Positions 53,689 to 62,600 of a stretch of DNA of 64,000 nucleotides are shown piece by piece. Position 1 is the first letter of the stretch; the number at the start of each line of letters is the position of its first letter. Under the pieces are notes generated by a model that saw only the letters and a list, made by a program, of their open reading frames with translations, ran no database searches and was not told the origin of the DNA. The stretch lies in NCBI GenBank assembly GCA_900466575.1, contig UBMP01000009.1, positions 1-64,000 of the forward strand. Reading direction: 5' to 3'. Source of the DNA: Hyphomicrobiales bacterium. Lineage in GTDB: Bacteria > Pseudomonadota > Alphaproteobacteria > Rhizobiales > Rhizobiaceae. Position numbers and translations under genes: made by a program.

Positions 53689-54477
53689 TTACCAGCAGCA
53701 GAAGCCACCATCGACCAGAAGATCGACGCCGGTCACGAAGCTGGCCGCATTCGACAGGAGGAAGACGGCCGGGCCGACCATTTCGTCGACGGTCGCCATG
53801 CGCTGCATCGGCGTCTGCTCTTCGAAGAGCTTCGTCTGGTGCACCATTTCCGGTCGCGTGTTCATCGGCGTTGCAGTGTAGCCGGGGCTGATTGTGTTGA
53901 CACGAACGCCGCGCGTGACCCACTCCATCGCCATCGACTTCGTCATGTGAATGACGCCGGCCTTGGAGGCATTGTAGTGGCACTGGTTCAGGCCGCGATT
54001 GACGATGACGCCCGACATGGAGGCGATATTGACGATCGACCCACGGCCGTTCTTCAGCATGGCGCGCGCTTCCGCCTGGCAGGACAGGAAGACGCCCTTC
54101 AGGTTTATGTCCATCATCGTCTGAAACTGGCTCTCTTCCATCTCCTCGGCCGGATTGGCATTGGCGATGCCGGCTGCGTTGACGGCGAGCGACAGGAGCC
54201 CAAGTTCCTTTTCGGTGCGCGCGACGGCCTCGTTGAGCGAAGCGCCGTTCGTTACGTCGGCGGCGATGCTGATGCTGCGACGACCTGCCTTGGCAATAAA
54301 GTCCGCCGTTATCGAAAGCCCGTCATCGGTGCGGCGGTCGAGCAGTGCGACGTCTGCGCCGCACTGGGCAAGGCCCATGGCGATGCGCTGACCGATGCCG
54401 CTGCCGGCGCCCGTGACGAGCGCAACCTGGCCGGAGAGGTCGAAAAGCTTGGGAGCGTTGAGCTTGATGTCAGACAT
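53689..54477 (-). CDS. Short-chain dehydrogenase/reductase, probable polyol dehydrogenase
   Basis: About 262 residues. Cofactor motif TGAGSGIGQRIA, an acidic residue after strand 2 (ALLDRRTDD) pointing to NAD, NAAG motif, catalytic HYNASKAGV with Ser in NIASMSG, and C-terminal LLVDGGFCCW. This type is common for pentitol and tetritol dehydrogenases such as arabinitol or threitol dehydrogenases. It is the last gene of the minus-strand ABC operon (17 bases after the ATPase) and divergent from transketolase and FGGY kinase genes. A polyol or deoxysugar oxidised to a ketose, then phosphorylated, fits this context. Confidence 0.92.
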   Translation of the reverse strand: MSDIKLNAPKLFDLSGQVALVTGAGSGIGQRIAMGLAQCGADVALLDRRTDDGLSITADFIAKAGRRSISIAADVTNGASLNEAVARTEKELGLLSLAVNAAGIANANPAEEMEESQFQTMMDINLKGVFLSCQAEARAMLKNGRGSIVNIASMSGVIVNRGLNQCHYNASKAGVIHMTKSMAMEWVTRGVRVNTISPGYTATPMNTRPEMVHQTKLFEEQTPMQRMATVDEMVGPAVFLLSNAASFVTGVDLLVDGGFCCW

Positions 54478-54494
54478 GTTTTACCTGCTGTTTT

Positions 54495-55988
54495 TTAAAG
54501 TGTCGCGAGTTCCATGACGGAGACGTCGTTGGCCTCCGAGCGATCTAATATGCCGGCCTGCTTGCCCTGCGCCATGACCATGATGCGGTTCGACACCCCG
54601 AGAACCTCTTCAAGGTCGGAGCTGACGACGATCACGGCGAGGCCTTCGCGTGCGAGTTCCATGATCGTGTCGTAGATCGAAGAGCGCGCGCCCACATCAA
54701 TGCCGCGCGTCGGCTCGTCGAGCACGACAACCCTTGGCTTGCAGGCCAGCCACTTGGCCAGCACGACCTTCTGCTGATTGCCGCCGGACAGTTCGCCGGC
54801 ATTCTGGCTGCCGCGCCCCTTGACGCCAAACTTTGCGATATAGCGGTCAGCAAATTGATGCAGCTTGCGCGACGAGATAAAGCCGCCAGCCGAGATTTCC
54901 TTCAGGTTCGCATAGGCGATATTCTCTGCGATCGGATGATCCAGCACGACGCCCTGCAGCTTCCGGTCCTCGGGAACGAGGACCATGCCGTTGCGGATGG
55001 CGTCAGCCGGCGAGCGCGGGGTCACGGTCTTGCCTTCGAGAACCACTTCCCCTGCCGAAATCGGGTCAGCGCCGGTCAGCGCACGCACCAGTTCGGTGCG
55101 GCCCGCGCCGACAAGTCCGGCAATGCCGAACACCTCACCCTTGCGGACGGAGAAATTGATGTCGCGGAAGCTGCCGCGTGGCGAGGCAAGCCCCTTCACC
55201 TCCAGCATGACGTGATCGGCAGGAGCAGGCACCGCCGGGAACATGCGCTCCAGCGAACGCCCGACCATGGCCTCGACGATGGAACGGATGGGAACGTCAC
55301 CGCTGTCGAATTCCTGAACCTTTGCCCCGTCGCGCATGACCACGATGCGGTCGGCGATCTGGCGGATTTCCTCGAGACGGTGGGAAATATAGATGATGCC
55401 GACGCCTTCCGATTTCAGGCGCTCGATCTGGCGGAAGAGCAATTGTGTCTCTTCGCCACCGAGTGCGGCTGTCGGTTCATCGAGAATGAGCAGCTTGGCA
55501 TTGAGCGTCAGCGCCTTGGCAATTTCGATCAATTGCTGATTGGCGGTCGACAGTCCCTCAACGACGCGCTTGGGAGAAATGTCGAGACCCAGGCGCTGCA
55601 GGCCGGCTTGCGCACGCTCTTCCATCGCCTTGCGGTCGATACGGCCGCCGGAGGTCAGGTAGCGGCCAACAAAGACGTTTTCCGCAATCGAAAGCTGCGG
55701 CAGGAGCTTGAGTTCCTGATGGATCATGCCGACGCCGACATCCATCGCGGCGCGCGGGCTGGCGGGGGCATAAGGTGCCCCCAGCCATGTCATATCGCCG
55801 GAACTCGGCTGGATGGCGCCGGAAATGATATTCGACAGGGTCGATTTTCCGGCGCCGTTTTCACCGAGCAACGCCACGACTTCCCCTGCCCGGACGTCGA
55901 GGTCGACGCCGTGGAGCACTTCCAGAGGTCCGTAGGATTTGCGGATCTGGCGGAGCGACAGGATCGGAGTTCTATCCGTGAAAGTCAT
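54495..55988 (-). CDS. CUT2 ABC transporter double ATPase (RbsA-like)
   Basis: About 497 residues. First ABC domain: LRQIRKSYGPLEVLHGVDL, Walker A GENGAGKST, Walker B LLILDEPTAALGG. Second domain: degenerate Walker A GLVGAGRTE, signature LSGGNQQKVVLAKWL, Walker B VVVLDEPTRGIDVGARS. Start ATG at 55988, 22 bases after the binding-protein stop; a longer frame would extend into that gene. It drives import with the permease at 57066-58040. Confidence 0.95.
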   Translation of the reverse strand: MTFTDRTPILSLRQIRKSYGPLEVLHGVDLDVRAGEVVALLGENGAGKSTLSNIISGAIQPSSGDMTWLGAPYAPASPRAAMDVGVGMIHQELKLLPQLSIAENVFVGRYLTSGGRIDRKAMEERAQAGLQRLGLDISPKRVVEGLSTANQQLIEIAKALTLNAKLLILDEPTAALGGEETQLLFRQIERLKSEGVGIIYISHRLEEIRQIADRIVVMRDGAKVQEFDSGDVPIRSIVEAMVGRSLERMFPAVPAPADHVMLEVKGLASPRGSFRDINFSVRKGEVFGIAGLVGAGRTELVRALTGADPISAGEVVLEGKTVTPRSPADAIRNGMVLVPEDRKLQGVVLDHPIAENIAYANLKEISAGGFISSRKLHQFADRYIAKFGVKGRGSQNAGELSGGNQQKVVLAKWLACKPRVVVLDEPTRGIDVGARSSIYDTIMELAREGLAVIVVSSDLEEVLGVSNRIMVMAQGKQAGILDRSEANDVSVMELATL

Positions 55989-56010
55989 GGCATTCGCGTC
56001 CTTGACGGTA

Positions 56011-56946
56011 TCAGGGGTGTTCGGCGACGAACTTCGGAGCATTTTCCGGCGTCGTCAGGAAGCCCGGCAGAAGCTGTTCGGCCGGAAGCTTCTCGCCGGC
56101 AGCGAGCTTGATCGCGCTATCGACGGCCAGACGGCCGATGCCGCGAACCTGCTGCGTGGCCGTTGCGTCGAAGCCCTTCTGTGCCAGGATCGGCAGAGCG
56201 GTGGTGTCACCGTCGAAGCCGCCGACATAGATGCGCTGCGAAGCACCCGAAACCTTGACCGCCTGGGCAGCACCCAGAGCGAGGCCGTCGGCCTGTGCGA
56301 AGATCAGGGTCGTGTCCGGATGAGCCTGGAGAAGGTTCTGGCCGATGTTGAGGCCTTCAGCCTGCGACCACTGCTCGCTCCACTGTTCGGCAACCAGCTT
56401 CACGCCGGCGTTCTCGCCGATCGCCTTGTTGCAGCCCTTGGTGCGCTCGACTTCCGGCGTCGTGCCCTTCTGGCCGTGGATCATGATCATATTGCCCTTG
56501 CCGCCGGCAAGACCGATGATGTGCTTGCAGACTTCGTAAGCCGAAGTTGCGTTGTCGGTTGCGATGAACGTGTCGCCGGGGGCTTCAGGCGCATTGCGGT
56601 CGACGTTGACGACCGGGATACCGGCCTGCTTGGCAAGGCGGGTCGGAACGGCAGCGGCGGCAGCGCCGGCCGGGATGTAGATGAAGGCGTCGATGCCTTG
56701 CGTCAGAAGGTCCTGAACCTGGCTGATCTGGGTAGCAGAGTCGTTCTTGGCGTCAACCGTGATGACCTGGATGCCCTTTTGCTTGGCATAGGCTTCAACA
56801 CCGATCTTGATCTGGTTGAAGTAGTCGGCCTGCAGGTTGGAGACAGCGAGGCCGATCTTCTTCACGTCCTTGGCAGATGCTGCCAGCGGGCTGAAGACGG
56901 TACCGGCAAGCGCTGCGGCGACCACGAGTGCAGTCTTGAATTTCAT
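56011..56946 (-). CDS. CUT2 ABC transporter substrate-binding protein (RbsB-like)
   Basis: About 311 residues. Sec signal peptide (MKFKTALVVAAALAG, cleavage near ASA, residue 25). The mature protein is very RbsB-like: KKIGLAVSNLQADYFNQIKIGVEAYAKQ, QVQDLLTQGIDAFIYIPAG, GIPVVNVDRNAPE and QADGLALGAAQAVKVSG. It binds a monosaccharide or polyol (pentose-type) in the periplasm. It lies 119 bases after the permease, a slightly large gap for an operon, and 22 bases before the ATPase. Confidence 0.95.
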   Translation of the reverse strand: MKFKTALVVAAALAGTVFSPLAASAKDVKKIGLAVSNLQADYFNQIKIGVEAYAKQKGIQVITVDAKNDSATQISQVQDLLTQGIDAFIYIPAGAAAAAVPTRLAKQAGIPVVNVDRNAPEAPGDTFIATDNATSAYEVCKHIIGLAGGKGNMIMIHGQKGTTPEVERTKGCNKAIGENAGVKLVAEQWSEQWSQAEGLNIGQNLLQAHPDTTLIFAQADGLALGAAQAVKVSGASQRIYVGGFDGDTTALPILAQKGFDATATQQVRGIGRLAVDSAIKLAAGEKLPAEQLLPGFLTTPENAPKFVAEHP

Positions 56947-57065
56947 GATTATTCTCCTCCATTATGATGTCTGGACCGGCGCCTTTCGCCTGTCCGTTGT
57001 TAAAACCGGGCCAAAGCCTGGCATTCCCCCGGCAGCATTGCCGTCTGTCTTGGCACGCGGCCAAA

Positions 57066-58040
57066 TCACCTGTTTTTCTTGAAAGACTCCGCAGCGACCG
57101 CCAGCGCGATGACAACACCGATCACGACCGCCTGGGTAAAGGGCGAGACGCCGAGCAGGTTGAGACCGTTGCGCAGCACGCCGATGATCAAAACGCCGAC
57201 GAGGGTTCCGAAAATGCCGCCCTTGCCACCCGTCAGGCTCGTGCCGCCGATGACGACCGCCGCGATGGTGTCCAGTTCGTATCCGACACCGGCAGTCGGC
57301 TGCACCGAGTCGAGACGCATTGCGAGTACGATACCTGCAAGACCCGCCAGAAGCCCGGAAACCACATAGACGCCGGTCGTGAAGAGTTTGACATTGATGC
57401 CGGCAAGGCGGGCCACTTCCGGATTACCGCCGATGGCGTAGAGCGAGCGGCCACCCGAGGTGTATCGCAGATAGATCCAGCCCAGGATGAAGACGACGAT
57501 CATGATCGCGACCGTCAGCGTCAGGAAGCCGCCGAAGCGTGTATAGGCCAGGAGGCTGAACCAGCTGGGAAAGCCGACGATCTGCTGGCCGTCCGTGATC
57601 ATGTTGGCAACGCCGCGCGCGGCCGACATCATGGCAAGCGTGGCAATAAAGGCCGGCACCCGGAAAACCGTGATGAGAAGGCCGGACACCGCACCTGCAA
57701 TCGCAGCAACCACGAGCGCCACGGCAATGCCCACGCCCATCGGGTAGCCGTGAACATTGGCGACATAGCCCATGACCATCATGGCAAGCGCCAGGACCGA
57801 ACCAACAGCCAGATCGATGCCACCGATCAGGATGACCAGCGTCATGCCCACGGCCATGATGCCAAGCACGCTGATCTGGTCGAGAATGTTCAGAAGGTTG
57901 CGTACAGACATGAATTTGTCTGTCGCAAAGGCGAGGAAGACGCAAAGCAGGACAAGCCCGATCAGGGGACCCGTCGCCCCCCTCAATGCCGAAAAGACAT
58001 TGAAGCCCGCTTTCGGCTGCTGGTCTGCCGCTATGCTCAT
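57066..58040 (-). CDS. CUT2 ABC transporter permease (RbsC-like)
   Basis: About 324 residues with about ten membrane helices and the signature GGIDLAVGSVLALAMM plus GGTSLTGGKGGIFGTLVGVLIIG. ATG at 58040 follows GGGAGG; the frame is open to 58139 but would cross the operator region. It is the first gene of the permease-binding protein-ATPase-SDR operon. A TTGACA on the minus strand (58131-58136) and the site at 58080-58091 are its likely promoter element and operator. Confidence 0.94.
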   Translation of the reverse strand: MSIAADQQPKAGFNVFSALRGATGPLIGLVLLCVFLAFATDKFMSVRNLLNILDQISVLGIMAVGMTLVILIGGIDLAVGSVLALAMMVMGYVANVHGYPMGVGIAVALVVAAIAGAVSGLLITVFRVPAFIATLAMMSAARGVANMITDGQQIVGFPSWFSLLAYTRFGGFLTLTVAIMIVVFILGWIYLRYTSGGRSLYAIGGNPEVARLAGINVKLFTTGVYVVSGLLAGLAGIVLAMRLDSVQPTAGVGYELDTIAAVVIGGTSLTGGKGGIFGTLVGVLIIGVLRNGLNLLGVSPFTQAVVIGVVIALAVAAESFKKNR

Positions 58041-58079
58041 CCATTCCTCCCTGCCCAGTCGGCCGAAGCCGTTAGGCAT

Positions 58080-58091
58080 GCATAAATATTC
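58080..58091. promoter_or_regulatory. Candidate SorC-family operator, site 1
   Basis: GCATAAATATTC, 40 bases upstream of the permease start. It matches the sites at 58220 (reverse strand) at 11 of 12 and at 61575 at 10 of 12 positions. Confidence 0.5.
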
Positions 58092-58181
58092 CTTACTGTG
58101 TGTAAATTCGTAACGGATGCATCGCGGGGCTGTCAACAAGGAATTTTGACTTGATCTCTTGAAATTTTCTCAGCCCGGGAC

Positions 58182-58211
58182 TTGACAATGCCGCCTGTGT
58201 GGCAAGATTAT
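58182..58211 (+). promoter_or_regulatory. Probable sigma-70-type promoter of the transketolase operon
   Basis: TTGACA (58182-58187), an 18-base spacer and GATTAT (58206-58211). Transcription would start near 58218, right at the candidate operator 58220-58231. Confidence 0.5.
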
Positions 58212-58219
58212 GAGGTAAC

Positions 58220-58231
58220 GCATATTTATGC
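58220..58231. promoter_or_regulatory. Candidate SorC-family operator, site 2
   Basis: GCATATTTATGC (reverse strand GCATAAATATGC), with self-complementary GCATA/TATGC arms. It covers an ATG at 58228, which supports using the ATG at 58246 as the transketolase start. Confidence 0.5.
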
Positions 58232-58245
58232 ACATAGAGGATTTC

Positions 58246-59061
58246 ATGCAAATCAGCGATCTGGAACGTGTCGCCAGGCAGATCCGCATCCGCGATCTCC
58301 AGGCGGTCTTTGAGGCGAAGGCCGGTCACATCGGCGGGGAGATGTCCGCCATCGACATCATGACGGCGCTCTACTTCAAGGTGCTGAAGGTCTGGCCGGA
58401 CCAGCCGAAGCATCCTGATCGGGATCGTTTTGTCCTGTCCAAGGGTCACACGGCCTGCGCGCTCTATGTGACGCTGGCCAAGCGTGGCTTTCTGCCGGAA
58501 GAGGAAATTTCCACCTTCCTCAAGCCGCTTTCACGGCTGAACGGTCACCCGAACTGCAACAAGGTTCCGGGCGTCGAGACCAACACGGGTCCGCTCGGTC
58601 ATGGTCTGCCGGTCGCGGTCGGCATGGCGAAGGCTGCCAAGCTGACGGGTGCGGCCTACCACACCTATGTCATGACCGGCGACGGCGAGATGCAGGAAGG
58701 CTCGAACTGGGAGGCGATCTCGTCGGCCGCACAGTTCCAGCTCGATAACCTGACGCTGATCATCGACCATAACCGCTTCCAGCAGGGCGCGGCACTCACC
58801 GACACCAATAATCTCGCTCCCTTCCGCTCCAAACTGGAAGCCTTTGGCTGGGACGTGTCCGAAATCAATGGCAACGCGATGGCCGAAGTTGTTCCCGCGC
58901 TGGAGCGCCGTAGCACGAGCGGCCGTCCACATTGCATTGTCGCGCATACCAACAAGGGGCAAGGCATCTCGTTCATGCAGGACAAGGTCGACTGGCACCA
59001 CAAGGTCCCGAGCGAAGAGCAATACAAGATTGCCATGGCCGAACTGACGGAGGCGCTGTGA
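58246..59061 (+). CDS. Transketolase N-terminal subunit (split transketolase)
   Basis: About 271 residues covering only the thiamine-diphosphate-binding half of transketolase. Key segments: GHIGGEMSAIDIMTALYF, LSKGHTACALYVTLAKRG, LGHGLPVAVGMAKAAKL and the TPP motif GDGEMQEGSNWEA. It transfers two-carbon units between a ketose phosphate and an aldose together with the following subunit. I choose the ATG at 58246 (GAGG five bases upstream) because the earlier ATG at 58228 lies in the operator. Stop and next start overlap (TGATG). Split transketolases next to an FGGY kinase are known for special sugars such as D-apiose (apulose-4-phosphate transketolase). Confidence 0.92.
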   Translation: MQISDLERVARQIRIRDLQAVFEAKAGHIGGEMSAIDIMTALYFKVLKVWPDQPKHPDRDRFVLSKGHTACALYVTLAKRGFLPEEEISTFLKPLSRLNGHPNCNKVPGVETNTGPLGHGLPVAVGMAKAAKLTGAAYHTYVMTGDGEMQEGSNWEAISSAAQFQLDNLTLIIDHNRFQQGAALTDTNNLAPFRSKLEAFGWDVSEINGNAMAEVVPALERRSTSGRPHCIVAHTNKGQGISFMQDKVDWHHKVPSEEQYKIAMAELTEAL

Positions 59062-60029
59062 TGAACGCGATCGACACGAAACCGAAACTGCACGATTGCC
59101 GCGACGCCTTCGTTGCCGTGCTGGAGCGTCTCGGCGCCGAAAACAGCAAGGTTGTTGCGGTCTGCAACGACTCGGTCGGCTCCTCCAAGCTTGGCGGCTT
59201 CAAGGCCAAGTGGCCCGAGCGCCTCGTCAACGTCGGCATTGCCGAACAGAACATGGTCGGCGTCGGCGCCGGTCTTGCCAATGGTGGCCTGCTCCCCTTC
59301 GTCTGCGGCGCATCCTGCTTCCTCACCGGTCGTTCGCTGGAACAGGTGAAGGCGGACATTGCCTATTCCAACGCCAACGTGAAGCTCGTCGGCATTTCCT
59401 CCGGCATGGCCTATGGCGAACTCGGACCGACGCATCACTCGATCGAGGATTTCGCCTGGACCCGTGTTCTGCCGAACCTGCCTGTCATTGCACCCTGCGA
59501 TTCCATTGAAACGGCGGCTGCCGTGGAATGGGCCGCCGCCTATCAGGGCCCGGTATTCCTGCGCCTGTCGCGTGTCGGCGTTCCGGACCTGCTGCCGGCC
59601 GGCCACAAGTTCGAGCTTGGCAAGGCGAACCTGCTGCGCGACGGCGACGCCGTGACGCTGATTGCCAATGGTACGCTGACGCATCGCATGATGAAGGCCG
59701 CCGATATTCTCGCGTCGCAGGGGATCGAGGCACGCGTGCTCAACATGGCAACGGTTCGTCCGATCGATGTCGAGGCCGTCGTGAAGGCCGCAACCGAAAC
59801 AGGCGCAATCCTGACGGCGGAAGAGCATTCCGTCTATGGCGGCCTCGGCTCGGCCATTGCGGAAGTCGTCGTGGCCGAAGCACCGGCTCCGATGAAGATC
59901 CTGGGCGTGCCCGGCATCTTCGCGCCCACGGGTTCGGCCGAATTCCTGCTCGACGAGTTCGGCATGGCCCCGGCCGCCGTGGCGGAAGCCGCCATCGCAT
60001 TGATCGCACGCAAAAAGACTCGCGCCTGA
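59061..60029 (+). CDS. Transketolase C-terminal subunit (split transketolase)
   Basis: About 322 residues covering the pyrimidine-binding and C-terminal domains: RLVNVGIAEQNMVGVGAGLANGG (with the conserved TPP-activating Glu), AYGELGPTHHSIEDFAWTRVLPNLPV and LTAEEHSVYGGLGSAIAEVV. It forms the active heterotetramer with the upstream subunit. ATG at 59061 overlaps the previous stop. The kinase gene follows after 81 bases. Confidence 0.93.
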   Translation: MNAIDTKPKLHDCRDAFVAVLERLGAENSKVVAVCNDSVGSSKLGGFKAKWPERLVNVGIAEQNMVGVGAGLANGGLLPFVCGASCFLTGRSLEQVKADIAYSNANVKLVGISSGMAYGELGPTHHSIEDFAWTRVLPNLPVIAPCDSIETAAAVEWAAAYQGPVFLRLSRVGVPDLLPAGHKFELGKANLLRDGDAVTLIANGTLTHRMMKAADILASQGIEARVLNMATVRPIDVEAVVKAATETGAILTAEEHSVYGGLGSAIAEVVVAEAPAPMKILGVPGIFAPTGSAEFLLDEFGMAPAAVAEAAIALIARKKTRA

Positions 60030-60110
60030 GGGTAGCGAGACCTTAACGTGCCCGGCGCAGCAAAGCCTCCCACTGCTGCGCCATTTTTTTCAACCAAGCT
60101 CGAGACCGCC

Positions 60111-61580
60111 ATGCAGACCGCCATCCTCGCCGTAGACCAGGGAACCACCAACTCCAAAGCCGTTCTGGTTTCCACGGCGGGCGAAGTTCTCGCACGCGGC
60201 TCTTCGCCGGTCGGTATCGAACACCCGCAGCCGGGCTGGGTGGAGCAGGACCCGCTGCGCATCTGGCAATCGGTTCTCGAAGCCATCGAGCGCTGCCTGG
60301 CGAGCGGCCCCTCGGTCGAGATTGCCGGCATCGCCATCTCCAACCAGCGCGAATCCGTGACCATATGGGACGCCCTGACGGGCCAACCGCTCGGCCCGGT
60401 CGTCAGCTGGCAATGCCGACGCACGGCCCCCGATTGTGCAAGGCTCAATGCAGCAGGCCATGCGGCTCGCGTGCAGGCGCTCACGGGCCTGCCCATCGAT
60501 CCGATGTTCCCCGGGCCGAAGATGAAATGGCTGCTGGACCGCGTTCCGGCTGGCCACGACGTCCGCCTCGGCACCATCGACTCCTGGCTCATCCATTGCT
60601 TCACCGGCGGTGCTGTCCATGCCTGCGACGCGGCCAATGCTGCGCGCAGCCAGCTTTACGACCTGAAGGCGCAGCGCTGGAGCGACGAGCTTTGCTCCCT
60701 CTTCGGCGTGCCGGCGAGTTTCCTTCCGGAAGTGCGCAACAGCAGCGACCGCTTCGGTGTGACAAAGTCCGTGCCCGGCCTCTCCGACGGGATCCCGATT
60801 GTCGCCGCGATTGGCGACAGCCATGCGGCCCTTTTCGGCCACGGCGCCTTCAATCCCGGCGACGGCAAGGTGACGTTCGGCACCGGCTCGTCGGTGATGA
60901 CCACGCTGCCACACCACATCGAGCCGGACCACGGCATCACCACGACGATTGCCTGGGCGCTGGACGGCAAGCCGACTTATGCCTTCGAAGGCAATATCCT
61001 CGTCTCTGCGGCGGCCCTTCCGTGGATGGTCGACATCCTCGGCCTGCCCGATGTGCAGGCGCTGACGGATCTCGCCGCCACCGCCGAGCCCGATGGGCCG
61101 GGCTTCGTGCCAGCCTTCGTGGGCCTTGGCGCACCGCACTGGCATTCGGATGCCCGCGCCCTCTTCTCGAACATCAACTTCAGCACCAGCCGCGCCCAGA
61201 TGGCCCGCGCCGTGACCGACTCCATGGCGTTTCAGGTTCATGACGTCTTCAAGGCGATGGCATCCATTTCGCCGGCACCCTTCGGCAATCTCTATGTCGA
61301 TGGAGGACCGAGCAAGAACACGTTCCTGATGCAATGCGTGGCTGACGCGCTCGAACACGCCGTGATCCAATGCGACACGCCGGAAGCCTCGGCACTGGGC
61401 GCTGCCTATCTGGCCGGTCTGTCACTCGGCATCTGGCCGGACCTCGCAGCCATTGCCGCCCTGCCGCGGCCGCGCGTACCGCTTGCCCCGCGCGCCTCCG
61501 ATGTGAAATCGCGGTTGAATGTCTGGAATGACGCAATCTACCGCTCGACGGCACCCTCCCTTCCTTCTAAGAGTGAATAA
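60111..61580 (+). CDS. FGGY-family carbohydrate kinase
   Basis: About 489 residues. N-terminal phosphate-binding motif LAVDQGTTNSKAVLVS, IAGIAISNQRESVTIWD, GTIDSWLIHCFTGGAVHACDAANAARS as in glycerol and xylulose kinases, GDSHAALFGHGAFNPGDGKVTFGTGSSVMT and YVDGGPSKNTFLMQCVADAL. It phosphorylates a ketose or polyol. ATG at 60111; a GTG at 60048 is possible but adds residues without family character. With split transketolase downstream of it in the pathway, a ketopentose (xylulose- or apulose-like) is the best guess. Its stop lies inside the palindrome at 61571-61590. Confidence 0.92.
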   Translation: MQTAILAVDQGTTNSKAVLVSTAGEVLARGSSPVGIEHPQPGWVEQDPLRIWQSVLEAIERCLASGPSVEIAGIAISNQRESVTIWDALTGQPLGPVVSWQCRRTAPDCARLNAAGHAARVQALTGLPIDPMFPGPKMKWLLDRVPAGHDVRLGTIDSWLIHCFTGGAVHACDAANAARSQLYDLKAQRWSDELCSLFGVPASFLPEVRNSSDRFGVTKSVPGLSDGIPIVAAIGDSHAALFGHGAFNPGDGKVTFGTGSSVMTTLPHHIEPDHGITTTIAWALDGKPTYAFEGNILVSAAALPWMVDILGLPDVQALTDLAATAEPDGPGFVPAFVGLGAPHWHSDARALFSNINFSTSRAQMARAVTDSMAFQVHDVFKAMASISPAPFGNLYVDGGPSKNTFLMQCVADALEHAVIQCDTPEASALGAAYLAGLSLGIWPDLAAIAALPRPRVPLAPRASDVKSRLNVWNDAIYRSTAPSLPSKSE

Positions 61581-61590
61581 AAATTCACTC
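61571..61590. promoter_or_regulatory. Candidate SorC operator or hairpin before the SorC gene (site 3)
   Basis: GAGTGAATAAAAATTCACTC, 8-bp perfect arms around AAAA, overlaps the kinase stop and lies 11 bases before the SorC start. Its core GAATAAAAATTC resembles the 12-bp sites at 58080 and 58220. It could also fold in RNA and affect SorC translation. Confidence 0.5.
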
Positions 61591-61601
61591 AGGAGGGGAT
61601 C

Positions 61602-62552
61602 ATGGGGCGCATCAACGAGTTACGGCTGATTGCCCGCGTGGCGCAGATGTACCATGTCGAGGAAAAGCGGCAGTCGGAGATCGCGGATATTCTGCGCATG
61701 TCGCAGGCGACCGTCTCGCGCATGCTGAAACGCGCCGAGCAGGAAGGCATCGTCCGCACCACGATCATTCCGCCGCCAGGCACATTCGCGGATCTGGAAA
61801 ACGAACTGCGCAGCCGTTTCGGGCTGACCGAAGTGATCGTTGTCGATTGTTCGGAAGATCGCGACGGAGCGATCATGGCGCGCATCGGCGAAGCGGCGGC
61901 CCATTTCCTGGAAGTCACGCTGCAGCAGGACGAGATCATCGGGGTTTCGAGCTGGAGCCAGACGATCCTGAAAATGGTGGACAATATCCACCCCATGAAG
62001 GGTGCCAAGGCCAAGTATGTGGTGCAGATCCTCGGCGGCATGGGCGATGCCTCGGTGCAGATGCATGCGACGCAACTGACGGCGCGTCTGGCGAAACTGA
62101 CCGGCGGCGAACCTCGCCTGCTCCTCGTACAGGGCATCACGTCGTCGCGGGAAGCGAAGCTCGTCATGCTGGCCGACCCCGTGGTGCGTGAGACGATGGA
62201 CCTCTTCGGCCGGTTGAGCCTTGCGATCGTGGGCATCGGGGCGGTCGAACCGTCGGAACTGCTTGCACGGTCCGGCAACACATTTTCGAGGCAGGAAATG
62301 GCGATGCTGCATGAAGCGGGCGCCGTGGGCGAGATTTCCTACCGGTTCTACGACGAGGACGGAAAGCCGGTTGAAACGCCGCTGAACGAGCGGGTCATCG
62401 GCCTGACGCTGGAGGAGTTGCGCAGGACCGATCGCGTCATGGCGCTGGCCGGTGGCGAATCGAAGACCCAGGCCATCGCTGCCGCGCTCAAGCTGGGCGT
62501 AATCGATGTTCTGGTGACGGACAAATTCACCGCAGCACGGCTGTTGAACTGA
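61602..62552 (+). CDS. SorC/DeoR-type sugar-binding transcriptional regulator
   Basis: About 316 residues, SorC family length. N-terminal HTH: LIARVAQMYHVEEKRQSEIADILRMSQATVSRMLKRAEQEGIV; the C-terminal sugar-phosphate-binding domain has VIVVDCSEDRD, GVSSWSQTI, GVGAVEPSEL-like text and VMALAGGESKTQAIAAAL. Effectors of this family are usually phosphorylated sugars. ATG follows AGGAGGGG. It lies 21 bases after the kinase stop and probably regulates this module. Confidence 0.94.
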   Translation: MGRINELRLIARVAQMYHVEEKRQSEIADILRMSQATVSRMLKRAEQEGIVRTTIIPPPGTFADLENELRSRFGLTEVIVVDCSEDRDGAIMARIGEAAAHFLEVTLQQDEIIGVSSWSQTILKMVDNIHPMKGAKAKYVVQILGGMGDASVQMHATQLTARLAKLTGGEPRLLLVQGITSSREAKLVMLADPVVRETMDLFGRLSLAIVGIGAVEPSELLARSGNTFSRQEMAMLHEAGAVGEISYRFYDEDGKPVETPLNERVIGLTLEELRRTDRVMALAGGESKTQAIAAALKLGVIDVLVTDKFTAARLLN

Positions 62553-62600
62553 CCGTTTCCGGTCGGTCCCTGCCCGCTGCGATCAACAGGAGGAACTGTC

